A DNA stretch of 64,000 nt, from contig CAIIXF020000002.1 of assembly GCA_903813345.2 (NCBI GenBank), positions 29,628,926-29,692,925 of the forward strand, in the 5' to 3' direction. Below are positions 47,200 through 59,578 of this stretch, piece by piece. Made by a program: the position numbers and the translations under genes. Numbering within the stretch: position 1 is the stretch's first letter; each line of letters starts with the position of its first letter. This DNA comes from Owenia fusiformis (Eukaryota > Annelida > Polychaeta > Sabellida > Oweniidae). A model generated the notes under the pieces. It was not told where the DNA came from, searched no databases, and saw only the letters and a program-made list of their open reading frames with translations.

Positions 47200-47804
47200 T
47201 GATCAAGACTCACGAACTTTGGGAAACATTATCTATTTACAAATATCGGTGCATTTTATGCGGTACGACTTGAATACGAATGCGGTTCATTGCTGTATGT
47301 ATTATAATGGTACGCAGTTGTCACGGTTATTGACTGGATGGTGGCCAAGCATTTTCGGGTCCTCCACCCTCTATTGATACAATTACCTCGCAAACACACA
47401 ATGTATATTTTAATATGTAAACTCATACAGCTTTAAAATAAGAGAAAAACAGAAAGAGAAAGTGCCACACACTTAACCTATCATTTATTAACATGATATC
47501 AATAAAAATCCAGAGATTAACATGTTTGGGGTGACTTTTTATTGATGTTATAAAACGTTATTTGTAAGGTCGTACACAGCGAACATCCGCTGGCTGATTC
47601 ATGAACTGTGACCAGTCATTATTGTATGTATTTCGATACTATCCTATCCAATATTGATACGCCTTGGTTCACATAGTTAAGATGCTTGGATATACAGTAT
47701 ACACAGTAACAATGATAGAAATGGACTAATATTCTAATTATATGGACTTGTAATTAATATTTGATAAAATAATAAATATAAATTATCATCAAAAAGCGCC
47801 CAAT
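47200..47804. other. Upstream flank of the mucin-collagen-EGF gene
   Basis: AT-rich. The start codon is at 47805 and a promoter is presumed here, but I see no motif strong enough to call. Confidence 0.4.
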
Positions 47805-50800
47805 ATGGATTTAAAATTACATACAGTATTTTTGGTACTCACGAACACTTTCTTGTGTATTAGAAGCAATGAGGTTTCTACGGACCAGTTTGCAGGGGTG
47901 GGTTTTCCCCTCGAGAACACTGCCGGTTACTCATCGATCCCTAGCGGGGGTTACAAGGCGTTTATGTCTCCTTCAATGGGAGAGTTGGGCGATGGCGTTG
48001 TAACTGGCTTCGAAACGTACCTCTCGGCCATTTTGCCATTTGAGTTCCAAATATGGCGTCCTGCTTCGGCCGCTAATTCATACACGCTTGTCTTTACATA
48101 CAGAGTTGAAACGCCGACACTTGGAAATCTGAGGGTAAGTGTTAGAGAATGAGAAATGACCACATCTTATTTAAGGTGTCATATATAAGGGTTATGTACT
48201 GGGAGTACAGACGTAGCCAGGATGGATGGGTGTATGGGTCCCACATAAAAAATAAAAATATATGAGATAGAGGAAGGAAGGAGCTTTACAATGCTTTTTA
48301 TTTGAAGCTTCTAGCTTATTTAAAGGAAGTTGCATCAATTTTTGTAAAATTCAAGATAAATCTTAATCTTTTGGCCTGTTTATGCCACAATCTTTGCCCT
48401 GACTGAAAACCGAATTATTTTGGCGATCGCACCCCCTGACTGAAAGCTGGCTACGTCCCTGGGGAGGTTTTGGATAAACCATGTATCCAGAACCGACAAC
48501 ATACACTGGTGATCCACTCGATTACGCTGGTTACCAAAACGAACCGTTTTGGTAACAAAATGTCGGAACGTCGAAGGCACTATTTTTCTTTTTTCCTTAT
48601 TTCACGCGTTGTAGGCAGAATCCCCATGACGTTTTTTCTCACAACGTGCAGCAGTATCATATGTTTTAGAAAATGTACATGTTTGCGAAAAAATAGCTCA
48701 GAGGACAACAGAATCGTCGATTTACTTCCTCACTTAAGTTACATAAACGGTTTTTCGAAAATCAGTTAAGATCTGCACTTTTAACCCAAACCGTTTATGT
48801 AACTTAAGTGAGGAAGTAAATCGACGATTCTGTTGTCTTCGGAACTATTTGGTCGCAAATATGTACAATTTCTTAAACATATGATACTGATACACGTTTG
48901 TGTTAAAAAATGTCATGGGAATTCTGCCTACAACGTGTAAAATAAGGAAACGAGAAAATCGTACCTTCCGGATGTTCCGACATTTTGTTACCAAAACGAA
49001 CCGTTTTGGTAACCAGCGTAATCGAGTGGATCACCAGTGACATAGCAGATGTAATCCATAGCTTCTGAGGTTCAAGATGCATTATAGCTCATAAAATCTA
49101 AAATTTCGAAAACGTACTTACTCAGGCTGGTATCGAAAGATTTGTCCGCTGTGACGGAGCATGTTATTTTTCATAAAAACATTTTAAGAAAACCACACAA
49201 TTTATTTTTAACTCATATGTTTCGTTATATAAAAATAAAATTACCCGCTCCATGCAATGGATATATCATTTGCGGGTAACTCTCACTTCTGTTTATTAAG
49301 AATTTAAAATTATGTTTTATATGTCTCTGACCTTTGTTGCTTGTAGTTACGCATGAACCAGATCACTGGCGGATCCACAAGCTAACAAGGGGAGGGGCAC
49401 ATTTCAAATTAGAAAAATAATTTCCGTTAAAGATTTTGGGCCCCTAAATCACAAAGTCGGGCTCAAATTTTGATAAATTAAAGGCCGATTTTTGGCCTAT
49501 AAAGGCCAAGTAATGCCGACTAATTGAGGCCCAACAAATTCCCCTGGGCCCACCCAAGGGAGGCGGATCCGGGCCCCTTCTACCCTTGGATCCACCAGTG
49601 CAAACTGCAAATGAAGCAATCCTATTTCAAGAATATTTCTGTCGTTGATTTTGCAAAATAGCGCTTTCAAGATGCAGCGTTTGACTGGCGTTTGATGATT
49701 GGGTTACATCCTGGAATTCCGTACTGTTTATGACATGGATATGCATTTTCAATCTTTCAGGTGAATTTACCCGAATCCGAACAATTCCAAGTTAAAGCGG
49801 GAGACAAAGTGGGGTTCTACGCCGACTCGGAGGCGTTCGCACTTGGCTCCATCTTTGATATGGCTCTTGCACAAGCAGGCGCAAGTTATGTCATTCTGGA
49901 CATCAATGCCCCACCTACTGTAGATGTTGATTATACCTGGTCGACCTTTGTTTATCCATTCAAGTTCTCCTTCGGTGCCCACTGGTACAATGGTATGCTT
50001 GTTTTGTTATTCCTTGCCATCATAAAACAAAGGAGGAAATAATCCAGAATTCAAAGATGGGCCTACCGGTATCTTCATGTAAAGTTGAACCTGTGAATGA
50101 AGATGTTTTGCATTCTAGGTAGTTAACTATATTGATATTAATGATGGCTATTGATGGTTGTTTGGAAGAGGTTGGGAGGAGGATTTGGTGTCACTATATA
50201 AAGTGAGGAGATGAATGTTTGAACAAATTGCATCAGTATTTCAATCAATTTTCTTTGGAGATAGGCCCATGTTTGAGTTCTAAATTATTTCCTCTTCGAA
50301 TAATAATGGATTTTGTTTCAATACGATACAATATCTGTGTATTTTCTACAAAATAAGAAAGAATGAAGAAACGGCATTTTCATGTTGTCCTGTTCTGTTC
50401 AACGAATATGAACTTAATGAATGGTACATGGTACAGTCGGCTATTTGCCAAATCGTACAACATATAATATGTTTGTATTAATGCAATATAAATTCATCAT
50501 ATGTATCTACGTATCACACGAAATACGGGCGAATTTGTTTTACAAAACTTTGGTATAATTTTGTCTGTTGTGGAAATAAAGTTTTTCTAAAGTAAATGTT
50601 TCTGACTAAAATTGAACAAACGACTTGTATATCTGAAACACAGGACTGGTGTCAAGAATCAAGTCCATGACATGGTCTTATGCCATTCGTTAGAAAGGTA
50701 CTTGTTATATATGATGATGTTGTATTCTACACGAATATTTGGTATTGAACTTCTTGAACCATTGAACGGTAGATCTGTTTATCCAAACTTAACTGGGGCC

Positions 50801-53800
50801 GCCCGAAAGTATTGGATTGGATTTGTGTTTACGTTTCGAGGTTTTAACTATGGACCTAAAAACATTCACATTTAGAGGTCTTAGGATTGGAGAGGTGTCC
50901 CACATAGGTTATTTACTGGGAGGGATTGAGTATGGGTTTTATTCCGAGGGACAATATGATATTGACCGAGGGAGCGCAGCAACCGAGTGTCAATATGATA
51001 TTGCCCAAGGTCAATATCATATTTTCCGAGAAATAAAACCCATATTCAATCCCGACCAGAAATAACCTATTTATTCCATAAAACATTCCTCTAAAATGTT
51101 ACATTTGGATAATGCTTTTATCAATTGGCAATTATCAATTTTATCAATGTTAAAAATAACCGAGAAACCAAAAATAGGTTAATACGTTCCAATACGATTT
51201 TTTCCCCGGGGACAAAATCAATCAATACGCTTTTTATTCCTTCATATTTCTCTGGGAAAACAGTAGTATTATGGAATAAACAGGTTCTACTGTCCACTCA
51301 ATTCACATGTGTTTTTTTCTTATTACAAAACCGTTTGGTTTCAGATACTGATGAGTGCCTTACTGGCAATGGTGGCTGTGAAACGACTTGTGAGAATACA
51401 AAGGGGAGTTATATATGTAGCTGTAGTTCAGGTTTCGTCCTAGCAGCTAACAGCCATGACTGCGAAGGTAAAAGATAATTAAAATGCCATTTTTGATTTT
51501 TTTAACTGGAAAACTCCGTGACCAAACATCAAATTCAGAAGTATGTGAGGGTTTGAAACAGCGGATTGACTGGGCTAGGTGTGGGATATACGACACTTAA
51601 TATTATGTTCAGCAGTATTTATTTTGCCCTACGTATCATTCTAGGATTTATTTTATATATACCGCGTGACACAAAAATGCCACCCACCCACATAATGTTG
51701 CATAATCTTTTTGTCTGCAGAAATTCTGATAGTCTTGCTTCAAGACAGTGGACATACCCCCCCCCTCTTATCTATTTTACCACACAACGCAATTACCGAG
51801 TTTCTTTTTACCTTATTCTTACCATTGTTTCATATAAAATCAAAAGGCATTTTTTTCTAATTGTTTGACAAATGACTCATCAATTTCAATTACCATCTAT
51901 TTTCCATAAAAATCATTGTCCGTGACTATTCTCTGAAAGAGAAGGAGATGCAGATACCACAATGACGGAGACTTTGAAGATTTTTGAAACACGGGACTTT
52001 TGATCGCACGCAATTTGTTTATATACTATGTAACTGTTTGGTTTCAGATATCAACGAGTGCCTTACTGGCAATGGTGGTTGTCAAACAACATGTACTAAC
52101 ACACCACCTGGGAGTTTCACCTGTAGTTGTAATCCTGGTTCTGTCCTAGCAGACAATGGCCGTGATTGCGAAGGTATGACATAAATCTTTTGCAGAGGTT
52201 GACTTAGCTTGTATTCGCGAATGCAACTAACGCCTGTCGTCTACTGGATAAGCCTACTATAGTAACTCATTTAAATATGTATAGTACCTGCCACTATTCC
52301 ATTCATATTTAAATAGTAAGTTAATCCGGTAGCCGACAGGCGTTAGTTGCATTCTCGAATACAGTGACTGGGCTTTTATAGATGTAGACTATTTGTTTAA
52401 TTGTGCATGTTTGTCCTGCTGGTTTTCTGGAATAAGGGAAATAAAATTGTTCAGCATTATTTGAGCATTTATGATATTAAGATCAATGGGTAAAAGAAGT
52501 GGAACGGATCATGCCTAGTTAGGGAAATGGGGCGGTATAAAAGGGTAGGAGGTCCTATCAAATTATGGTCTTACTCTCCATTGATTTATAAGGTGACCTA
52601 AATACTCTTTCCCTTATTATCATATTAAGTCATTATCAATCTCAAGTCTCATTATGATATTATATTATCTTATCCACAATCAGGGCCAGCAAGGGCCGTT
52701 TAGAAAGGGGACCATAATCCCCGTGGGACCATAATTTCACAATTGGTGACATGTGTCTGGGAAACCTCTCATTCGAGGGACAATGGAATATGTCACGGCA
52801 CCACGGGCTAAGGGCGATAGAAATAATTTTTTAATGAAGAGGGTAGGGCAAACAATCTGTGTTTGATTAATAGAACTCTACCGCTGCTGCCATCTTTGAA
52901 TCGCCCCAAAACTTAACCGCTTTGGCATCACTATTATTGCTTTACCATAACATGTCATACAGCATCATGTTATCATGTTCAGTGGTTAATTCAGGCGTAA
53001 CATAAAAACAAGAAACCACACCAGAACAAAAGTCTAATACCATGTATAACTGTTAATTTGACGCCATATCTATACTCACGAGTAAACAGCTTATTTCATT
53101 TACCCGTGTCACACATTTTTGCGATTTCAACACAGCTTTAAAATTAATCTAAATAAACTTATTTGGGATTGCAATTTGTACTAAAACGTTTTCAAGAATA
53201 CCATCACAAAACAAAATACAAAACATCTACCACAAAGTTCTGTTTATAATATTCTAGAACCTCTTGAATACGTAACAATTCTATCTCTACTTGCAAACAT
53301 TCCAAACAGTAGAAATTGTGCTTAGGTATGCTGGCATACACATATTTGAACAATAACTTTACTTGAAATAAAGAGTACGATTTTCACCGGGGAAATTCCG
53401 AAAAGATGATCAATACTAGATATCATCCTTTCCCATTGAGCCACTAATCTGTCTGAAAAATAAATGTTAACTTAGGAATTGATTTAGGAATTGGTCCTGG
53501 GTAGATTGTATGACAGAGATCTTTAATTATCTTAAATGGTTGTTGTCTTTCCAGGAGTGCAGGTAAAATAACATCCTTGAATGTATTACTAAATACTACC
53601 TATACTGTACTAGTATAATGTCATGTATTTCCTCATAATTTCATCACATTTCATACTTATATATTAACACTTTCCTAACCCTACTATCACACCAAACTAG
53701 TTCTCACTACGTTCTCGAAAACGGGCTTCAACTGTGTACGAACGGACTGGACCTACTAAGAACCGTTTGGGATATATTTACAAACTTCATCAAACGTACT

Positions 53801-56800
53801 CAAACGGGTAGGTCCTCTAGAACTTAGACAATGCTCAAAATGTTCTCGTGGTCGTCACGTTCTACAATTAGAACGAGTGACAACGTACTAACGACGAGCT
53901 GGACGTACTACGAACGGAACCGTCGCACTTCAATCCTACAAGGGACGTTTTAACAACGAGTTGAACTGTCTGAGGACGTGTTGAGAACGAGGTAGAACTA
54001 ATTGCAAACGGGTTTAAACTGATTAAGAACGTATTTAACACTGCTAATCAAATGAACGAGTTAGCAAAAATATAGCTATCACACCAAACAAGTTGCCACT
54101 GCGTTCTTCAAAACTGGTTTTAAACTGTGTGCGAACGGAATGAACGGAGCTGCAACTTTTTAAGGTCTATTTACGAACTTTATGAACATTCTCAGACGGG
54201 AATGCGATTTTAGAATTTTGAATCGATTCAAAATTCGATGGCGACCATACCGTTCTGTAATCAGGTCATGTTGACCTTCTAGACTAAGGGATGCGTGCTA
54301 CGACGTTGCACACCGACGTGGTGCGACCTGAACGAACTGCGAACGAGATGGACGTATTGAAGACTGTTTAAGAACGAAGAAGCTAATTATTTCAGACATA
54401 TTTCCCGACCACAGCCAGATTGAGCCCGTTTTACGACGTTTTCGTAGGACTGGCAAGAACGGGTAAGAACTAGCTTGGTGTGATAGGGGGGGTAACCCTA
54501 CTATCACACCAAACTAGTTCTCACGACGTTCCCCGAAAACGGGCTTCAACTGTGTACGAACGGATTGGACGTACTTAGAACCGTTTGGGGTCTATTATCA
54601 AACTTCATCGAACGTACTCGAACGGGTAGGTCCTCTAGAACTTAGAACATGCTCAAAATGTTCTCTTGGTCGTCACCGTCTACAATTAGAACGAGTGACA
54701 ACCTACTAACGACGAGCTTGACGTACTACGAACTGAACCGTCGTACTTCAATCCTACAAGGAACTTTTTTACAACGAGTTGAACTGTCTGAGGACGTATT
54801 GAGAACGAGGTAGAACTAATTGCAAACGGGTTAAAACTGATAAAGACCGTATTTATCAACGAGTTAGAAAAAATATAGCTATCACACCAAGCAAGTTGCC
54901 ACTGCGTTCTTTAAAACTGGTTTTAACTGTGTGCGAACGGAATGAACGTAGCTACAACGTTCTACGGTCTGTTTACGAACTTCATGGACTTTCCCGGACG
55001 GGAATGTGATTTAGAATTTTGAATCGATTCAAAATTCAATGGCGACCATACCGTTTTGTAATCAGGTCATGATGACTTTCTAGACTAAGGGACGCGTTAT
55101 ACGACGTTGCACACCGACGTGGTGCGACCTGAACGAACTGCGAATGAGATGGACGTATTGAAGACTGTTTATGAACGAAGTAGCTAATCATTTTAGACAA
55201 ATTTCCCGACCACAGCCAGATTGAGCCCGTTTTACGACGTTTTCGTAGGACTGGCAAGAACGGGTAAGAACTAGTTTGGTGTGATACGGGGGTTACTCTA
55301 TGGCTGATGCTATAATCCCATGGCGCTAAATAGTTTAGAAGTTTGCTTCGCTCCCTCATACATTGTTGCATTTGTAGCATCTGGTGCGACAACAAATGAA
55401 GCAACTACAAGTGATGAAACAACCACTCCTGGTAATGGGGCTACGACCAATCAAGTAACGACCGAAGTTACTGTTCCAGCGACTACTAAAGTAACAACCA
55501 ATCAAGTAACTACCGAAGCTACTGTTCCAACGACTACTAAAGGAACAACCAATCAAGTAACTACCGAAGTAACTGTTCCAACAACTCAAAAAGTAACAAC
55601 CAATCAAGTAACTACCGAAGTTACTGTTCCAACGACTACTAAAGGAACAACCAATCAAGTTACTACCGAAGTTACTGTTCCAACAACTCAAAAAGTAACA
55701 ACCAATCAAGTAACTACCGAAGCGACTGTTCCAACAACTCAAAAAGTAACAACCAATCAAGTAACTACCGAAGCTACTGTTCCAACGACTACTAAAGGAA
55801 CAACCAATCAAGTTACTACCGAAGTTACTGTTCCAACAACTCAAAAAGTAACAACCAATCAAGTAACTACAGAAGCTACTGTTCCAACAACTCAAAAAGT
55901 AACAACCAATCAAGTAACTACCGAAGTAACTGTTCCAACAACTCAAAAAGTAACAACCAATCAAGTAACTACCACAGCTACTGTTCCAACAACTCAAAAA
56001 GTTACAACCAATCAAGTCACTACCCAAGTTATTGTATCAACGTCACAAGAAACTACGGAAGCTATTGTCTCAACCACTGTGACCGATCCTGCTGACCCTA
56101 CAACTGGTCAGTACTTAAAACATACGACCAAAGCGTTAATAATTCGTATTCTGCCAAGCTTATTCAATAAATACTGGATAAGTAGAACCTCCCCAATAGG
56201 GGAGATGAAGTTTGACGAAGCCCTGGGTTTACATATGTTCTTCTCTGACTTTTTTGGGGTTTATTGCATGAGTGGTGATAGGTAATTTATAATTTTAGGT
56301 GGGTTAGGGGTATTTAAAATAGAGTTACAACTTAATGTTGATTTCTCACATTTGGGGTTTGCACGAGAGGTGATAGTTTAACTGTTTTAGCGGAGCTTTT
56401 TATGTCTTTAGCATACATGCACTGAACCAAAGGTGGAAATCCATTTTTCACATACTTTTCAGTTAGTGAAGTAACCACGTCAGCAGCACCTCTATCCAGT
56501 TCTCCCCCAACTCTCCCAGACGGAGGCTCTACACTTCCAGACTCGGGAGGTGGTTCAAATACGACACCAGCAAGTTCTGTGGGACCACCAGGTGACAAGG
56601 GAGATCCGGGGCAGAAAGGTGCAAAAGGAGAACGTGGGAATACTGGGACGAACGGAGCAAATGGCGATACTGGTCCAAAAGTAAACAGAATTAGAATCAT
56701 ATTTTTCTCAGAATCAGTTTTTCTACATTGTGTTTAAGTTATAACCGTCCCGTCATCCACATCTAATCCAAGATCTTGATGGTCTCATTCTTATAATCCA

Positions 56801-59578
56801 TAGATCATAATAAATCAGATTCAGTTCAGGGCAAATATCCAAATATTGACATGGTTGATCATAAGGAACGTAATTTGTGAACTTATGTTTGGAAGTCATT
56901 ATCATCCCCATACGCATGATTCATGGCTACATTTAGGAAAGTAGAAGATCGCTAAACAATCCATTGTTGCATAGATAATACCATTGTGTCATTTAGAGCG
57001 ATCTGTACAATTCAATAATATAAATATTGTACAATAGTATACTCTTCATATCATACAATAGCATACTCTCCAAATTGTACGATGACATACAGTTACTCTT
57101 CACTTTGTACATTTATCTCTAGGGCGACGCAGCTTCAGCAGGGGCCAAGGGAGACACTGGCGTTGAAGGTGACACGGGACCAAAGGGAGCGCAAGGGAAC
57201 ATGGGGAATGAAGGATCAAAAGGTGAACCAGGTAAGGAAAATATACAGGAAGAAAAAACGTCATTATGTTGCAACAGAAAAAATTAAAGTACAATAAGAA
57301 ATTTGTTCTTGATGCATCGGAAGTGCGGTAAATTCACCTGACCCCAATAGATATTTTTGAACCAGACAAATATACGTCATTACAGGAATACGAGGTGACG
57401 ATGGAACCAATGGTCAAAGGGGAGAGCGGGGAGAAACAGGACCAAAGGGAAATCAAGGCCCAGAGGGTCCGGCCGGTGATGGTACTATAGGACCACCTGG
57501 CTCCCAGGGACCCAAGGGTGATTCTGGAGAGCCTGGTCCCAAAGGAGATCCAGGAAGCAATGGCAAGTGATGACGTTTTTCCACGAGTTAAGTAAAAACA
57601 AAAATCCCACATGAATCAAACTCCCTATGTCCAAGGAAAAGACTCTCCAAAGACTAAAAATCCTCCACGAGTAAAAAACTCAATGAGTACAGATCGAGCT
57701 TACTTCAAATTCTGTCAATTATATTCAACTCCTTAATATTCATCATTGCTATCTCCGTATTGAGCCAGGCCACAAAAAAGGGGTCTTATCACAGGTTTTT
57801 TCAATATTCTGATTTATTGTTTATCATAAAAAGCACAAAGAGAGCTTTCAAATGAGCCATGGCTTGTGTCTTAACAATTTTTCCTTGCAGATATAGACCA
57901 AAAAGACGGATTTGAATTTAGCACATTTTCCTCTTAATCTTTGGCACACTTTTGACTCTGTAGCACAATTTTAATTTTTGTGATAAGACCGGTTTTCCTA
58001 TGGCCAGGCTCATATATAGAGTGAGTATAGGACGAAATAAATGAAATTCTTAACAGTGATGAATTTTCGTCCCATTTTCGACCCATTTTTAACTATACTT
58101 TTTGATTATCCATAGGTTCTGCTGGTGGCGTTGGAGCGGCTGGAGCTAAAGGTGGACCGGGGGCTAAGGGTGACACTGGCACCCCCGGCACAGATGGATC
58201 GAAAGGAGATAAGGGCCAAGCTGGACTACAGGGGGAGCAAGGACCTACATTCTCTGGTAAGTAATGTTTATATATGATACATAAAGAGTTACCACGCTTT
58301 CTCTGATTGTTAAATGTACATGGTAACCTAGATATAAAGCAATTGCGTCATTTACAGAAACTGCTAATGTAGTCATGGATACAATCTGTTATCATCTATC
58401 ATAATAAGAGAACCCTGAACTTTAAAATTCATAAAATTACGAAAGTTTCTGTTAATGCCCTCCCCAGACCCCCCCCCCCTGCACTATCTAATTATCACTA
58501 TTATCACTATCTAGAGTTTACGTCATTTTGGCTCGTAGACCTACAGAGGGGGATTAACACCAGAGTTCAAAGATGACATGACATACGCTTATTATGTAAA
58601 CCTGTACTGAGATGACATACACCTCTGATTGGTCCGAATCGATAAACAAAAATGGCGGATTTTAAAAATTTCCAATAACGCTTCGAATAATATAATGTTT
58701 ATTACTGGCGTATTAACCAATATCATACCTTGGTTTTTCACATTAAGATAAAAAAATATGTGAGGATTATGTTTACATCGATTAAAATATCACTACGACG
58801 CGCTTTGTTCGAATATTAACTGTTGAGAACTTGCGCAAACAAAGGTGGTACGCAAGAGACGTATTATGTCAGTCATCGCTAAAGCTCTGGGGCTTTCCCT
58901 CCTCTTGTAGGCCTATAAACATGTAATCAACATGTTTTTTCAATAATTTATGTTTTAGACGTGAATGAATGTTCGGTCGCTGGAGTCTGTGAAAGTAACT
59001 GTGTCAACACCTTTGGTTCATACTACTGCACTTGCCCCGCTGGATACAGCCTCCGAACGGATAAACGAACATGTGCGGACATTAACGAATGCTCCGTTGA
59101 CAATGGTGGGTGCCAACACGAATGTTTGAACACTGACGGGAGCTTTAGATGCGTCTGCTCAAGAACCGACGAAGAACTGGGGCTGGATAGAAAATCCTGT
59201 ATCGTGTCAAAGAAATGTGGTTTGAACAATGGAGGTTGCACTTCCGGTCAAATGTGTGTTGAGTCGACCCCTGGCAATGCCCCCTATTGTCTATACGAGG
59301 CAACCGCGTCATTCCTCGCACCGTCCTCCCCAAATGCACAACAGGCAGTCAGTGATTTAGATAATGCTCTCTTGAACTCCACGACGTTGCTCATCCTCAT
59401 CATCTGGATGATTGTCGTGACCCTCATCTGCTTCATGCTCATAATTGTTCTATTCAGTATACGTAAAGTGCAACATAATGAAGAAATGCAGGGAATCAAG
59501 GGCGGGCGTTTAGACTATAGTGATTATGGCAGGCAGAGGCCAGAGGCATACCTGAGGGAAAACATACACATATATTAG
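47805..59578 (+). CDS. Type I membrane protein: N-terminal beta domain, EGF, Thr-rich mucin repeats, collagen, EGF, TM
   Basis: Exons: 47805-48134, 49761-49992, 51345-51467, 52048-52173, 55378-56106, 56463-56680, 57123-57231, 57386-57562, 58116-58256 and 58959-59578. Phases agree at every junction and total 934 residues. One intron (57563-58115) uses a GC donor. Order: signal peptide (1-~22); a ~165-residue domain with [20 protein letters not shown] and [11 protein letters not shown]; cb[15 protein letters not shown] and [12 protein letters not shown], both with the CxNx4YxC-type hydroxylation pattern; twelve 17-residue Thr-rich repeats; a Ser/Pro linker; about 56 Gly-X-Y triplets with two interruptions; DVNEC and DINEC cbEGF modules and a third Cys-rich module; one transmembrane helix (~[20 protein letters not shown]); and a 35-residue tail with several Tyr (LDYSDY, EAYLREN). 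It is likely a glycosylated, trimeric cell-surface adhesion or recognition receptor. I know no named family with this order. Confidence 0.88.
48187..48490. mobile_element. Composite MITE debris in intron 1
   Basis: Outer words GGTTATGTACTGGGAG and GGAGGTTTTGGATAAACC recall the 29855 family. The centre (48260-48370, 'tttttatttgaagcttctag') is homologous to the Mutator-like MITE at 28104. 'gtagccagg'/'ctggctacgtccc' form another inverted pair (48213 and 48447). Confidence 0.55.
48504..49039. mobile_element. Palindromic MITE, TIR CACTGGTGATCC, 5-bp target duplication
   Basis: CACTGGTGATCCACTCGATT at the left is perfectly inverted at the right end (to 49039). Almost all of the 536 bp folds back, and each arm contains an inner 'aacgaaccgttttggtaac' hairpin. 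ACATA flanks at 48499-48503 and 49040-49044. It lies in intron 1 of the mucin-collagen gene. Confidence 0.88.
49124..49300. mobile_element. Solo end of the CACAGGCTGG fold-back family
   Basis: 'caggctggtatcgaaagatt', 'tgtccgctgtgacggagc' and 'tatatcatttgcgggtaact' match the left arm of 33755-35833 over about 175 bp. Then homology stops. Confidence 0.8.
50907..51067. mobile_element. Small MITE, TIR GGTTATTTACTGGGAGG, TA target site
   Basis: The inverted ends (GGTTATTTACTGG... and CCAGAAATAACC) with TA on both sides lie 161 bp apart. The inside is a near palindrome ('caatatgatattg'). Confidence 0.75.
52214..52359. mobile_element. Short MITE, TIR TTCGCGAATGCAACTAACGC, TA target site
   Basis: The ends are inverted over about 30 bp with two mismatches. 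TA is at 52212-52213 and 52360-52361. It lies 40 bp after the second EGF exon. Confidence 0.75.
53681..55291. mobile_element. Two tandem copies of an ~800-bp element, TIR CTATCACACCAAACTAGTTC
   Basis: Copy 1 is 53681-54490 and copy 2 is 54497-55291, in direct orientation and highly similar. Each begins CTACTATCACACCAAACTAG and ends with the inverse (CTAGNTTGGTGTGATA) followed by G. An internal 'ctatcacaccaa.caagttgc' (54072 and 54883) repeats the end motif. The pair lies in the intron before the mucin exon. Confidence 0.82.
55443..56054 (+). repeat. Coding minisatellite, 51 bp x 12 (mucin-like)
   Basis: The unit encodes [17 protein letters not shown] (17 residues). Variants are V/A at one Thr-flanking site, TK/QK and KG/KV. 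The last unit drifts (QVIVSTSQ). Dense Thr next to Pro predicts mucin-type O-glycosylation. The array is inside exon 5 of the mucin-collagen gene and keeps frame. Confidence 0.95.

Noticed and set aside
47951-48163. Minus-strand frame opposite exon 1 of the mucin-collagen gene
   Set aside because: No homology; the plus strand has a signal peptide, a domain and correct splice borders.
55320-55377. ATG at 55320 as start of the Thr-rich protein
   Set aside because: A TAG acceptor at 55375-55377 and phase agreement with the upstream EGF exon show that it is an internal exon.
55356-56027. 223-codon minus-strand frame with [14 protein letters not shown] repeats
   Set aside because: Antisense shadow of the Thr-rich mucin exon, which is supported by in-phase splicing on the plus strand.
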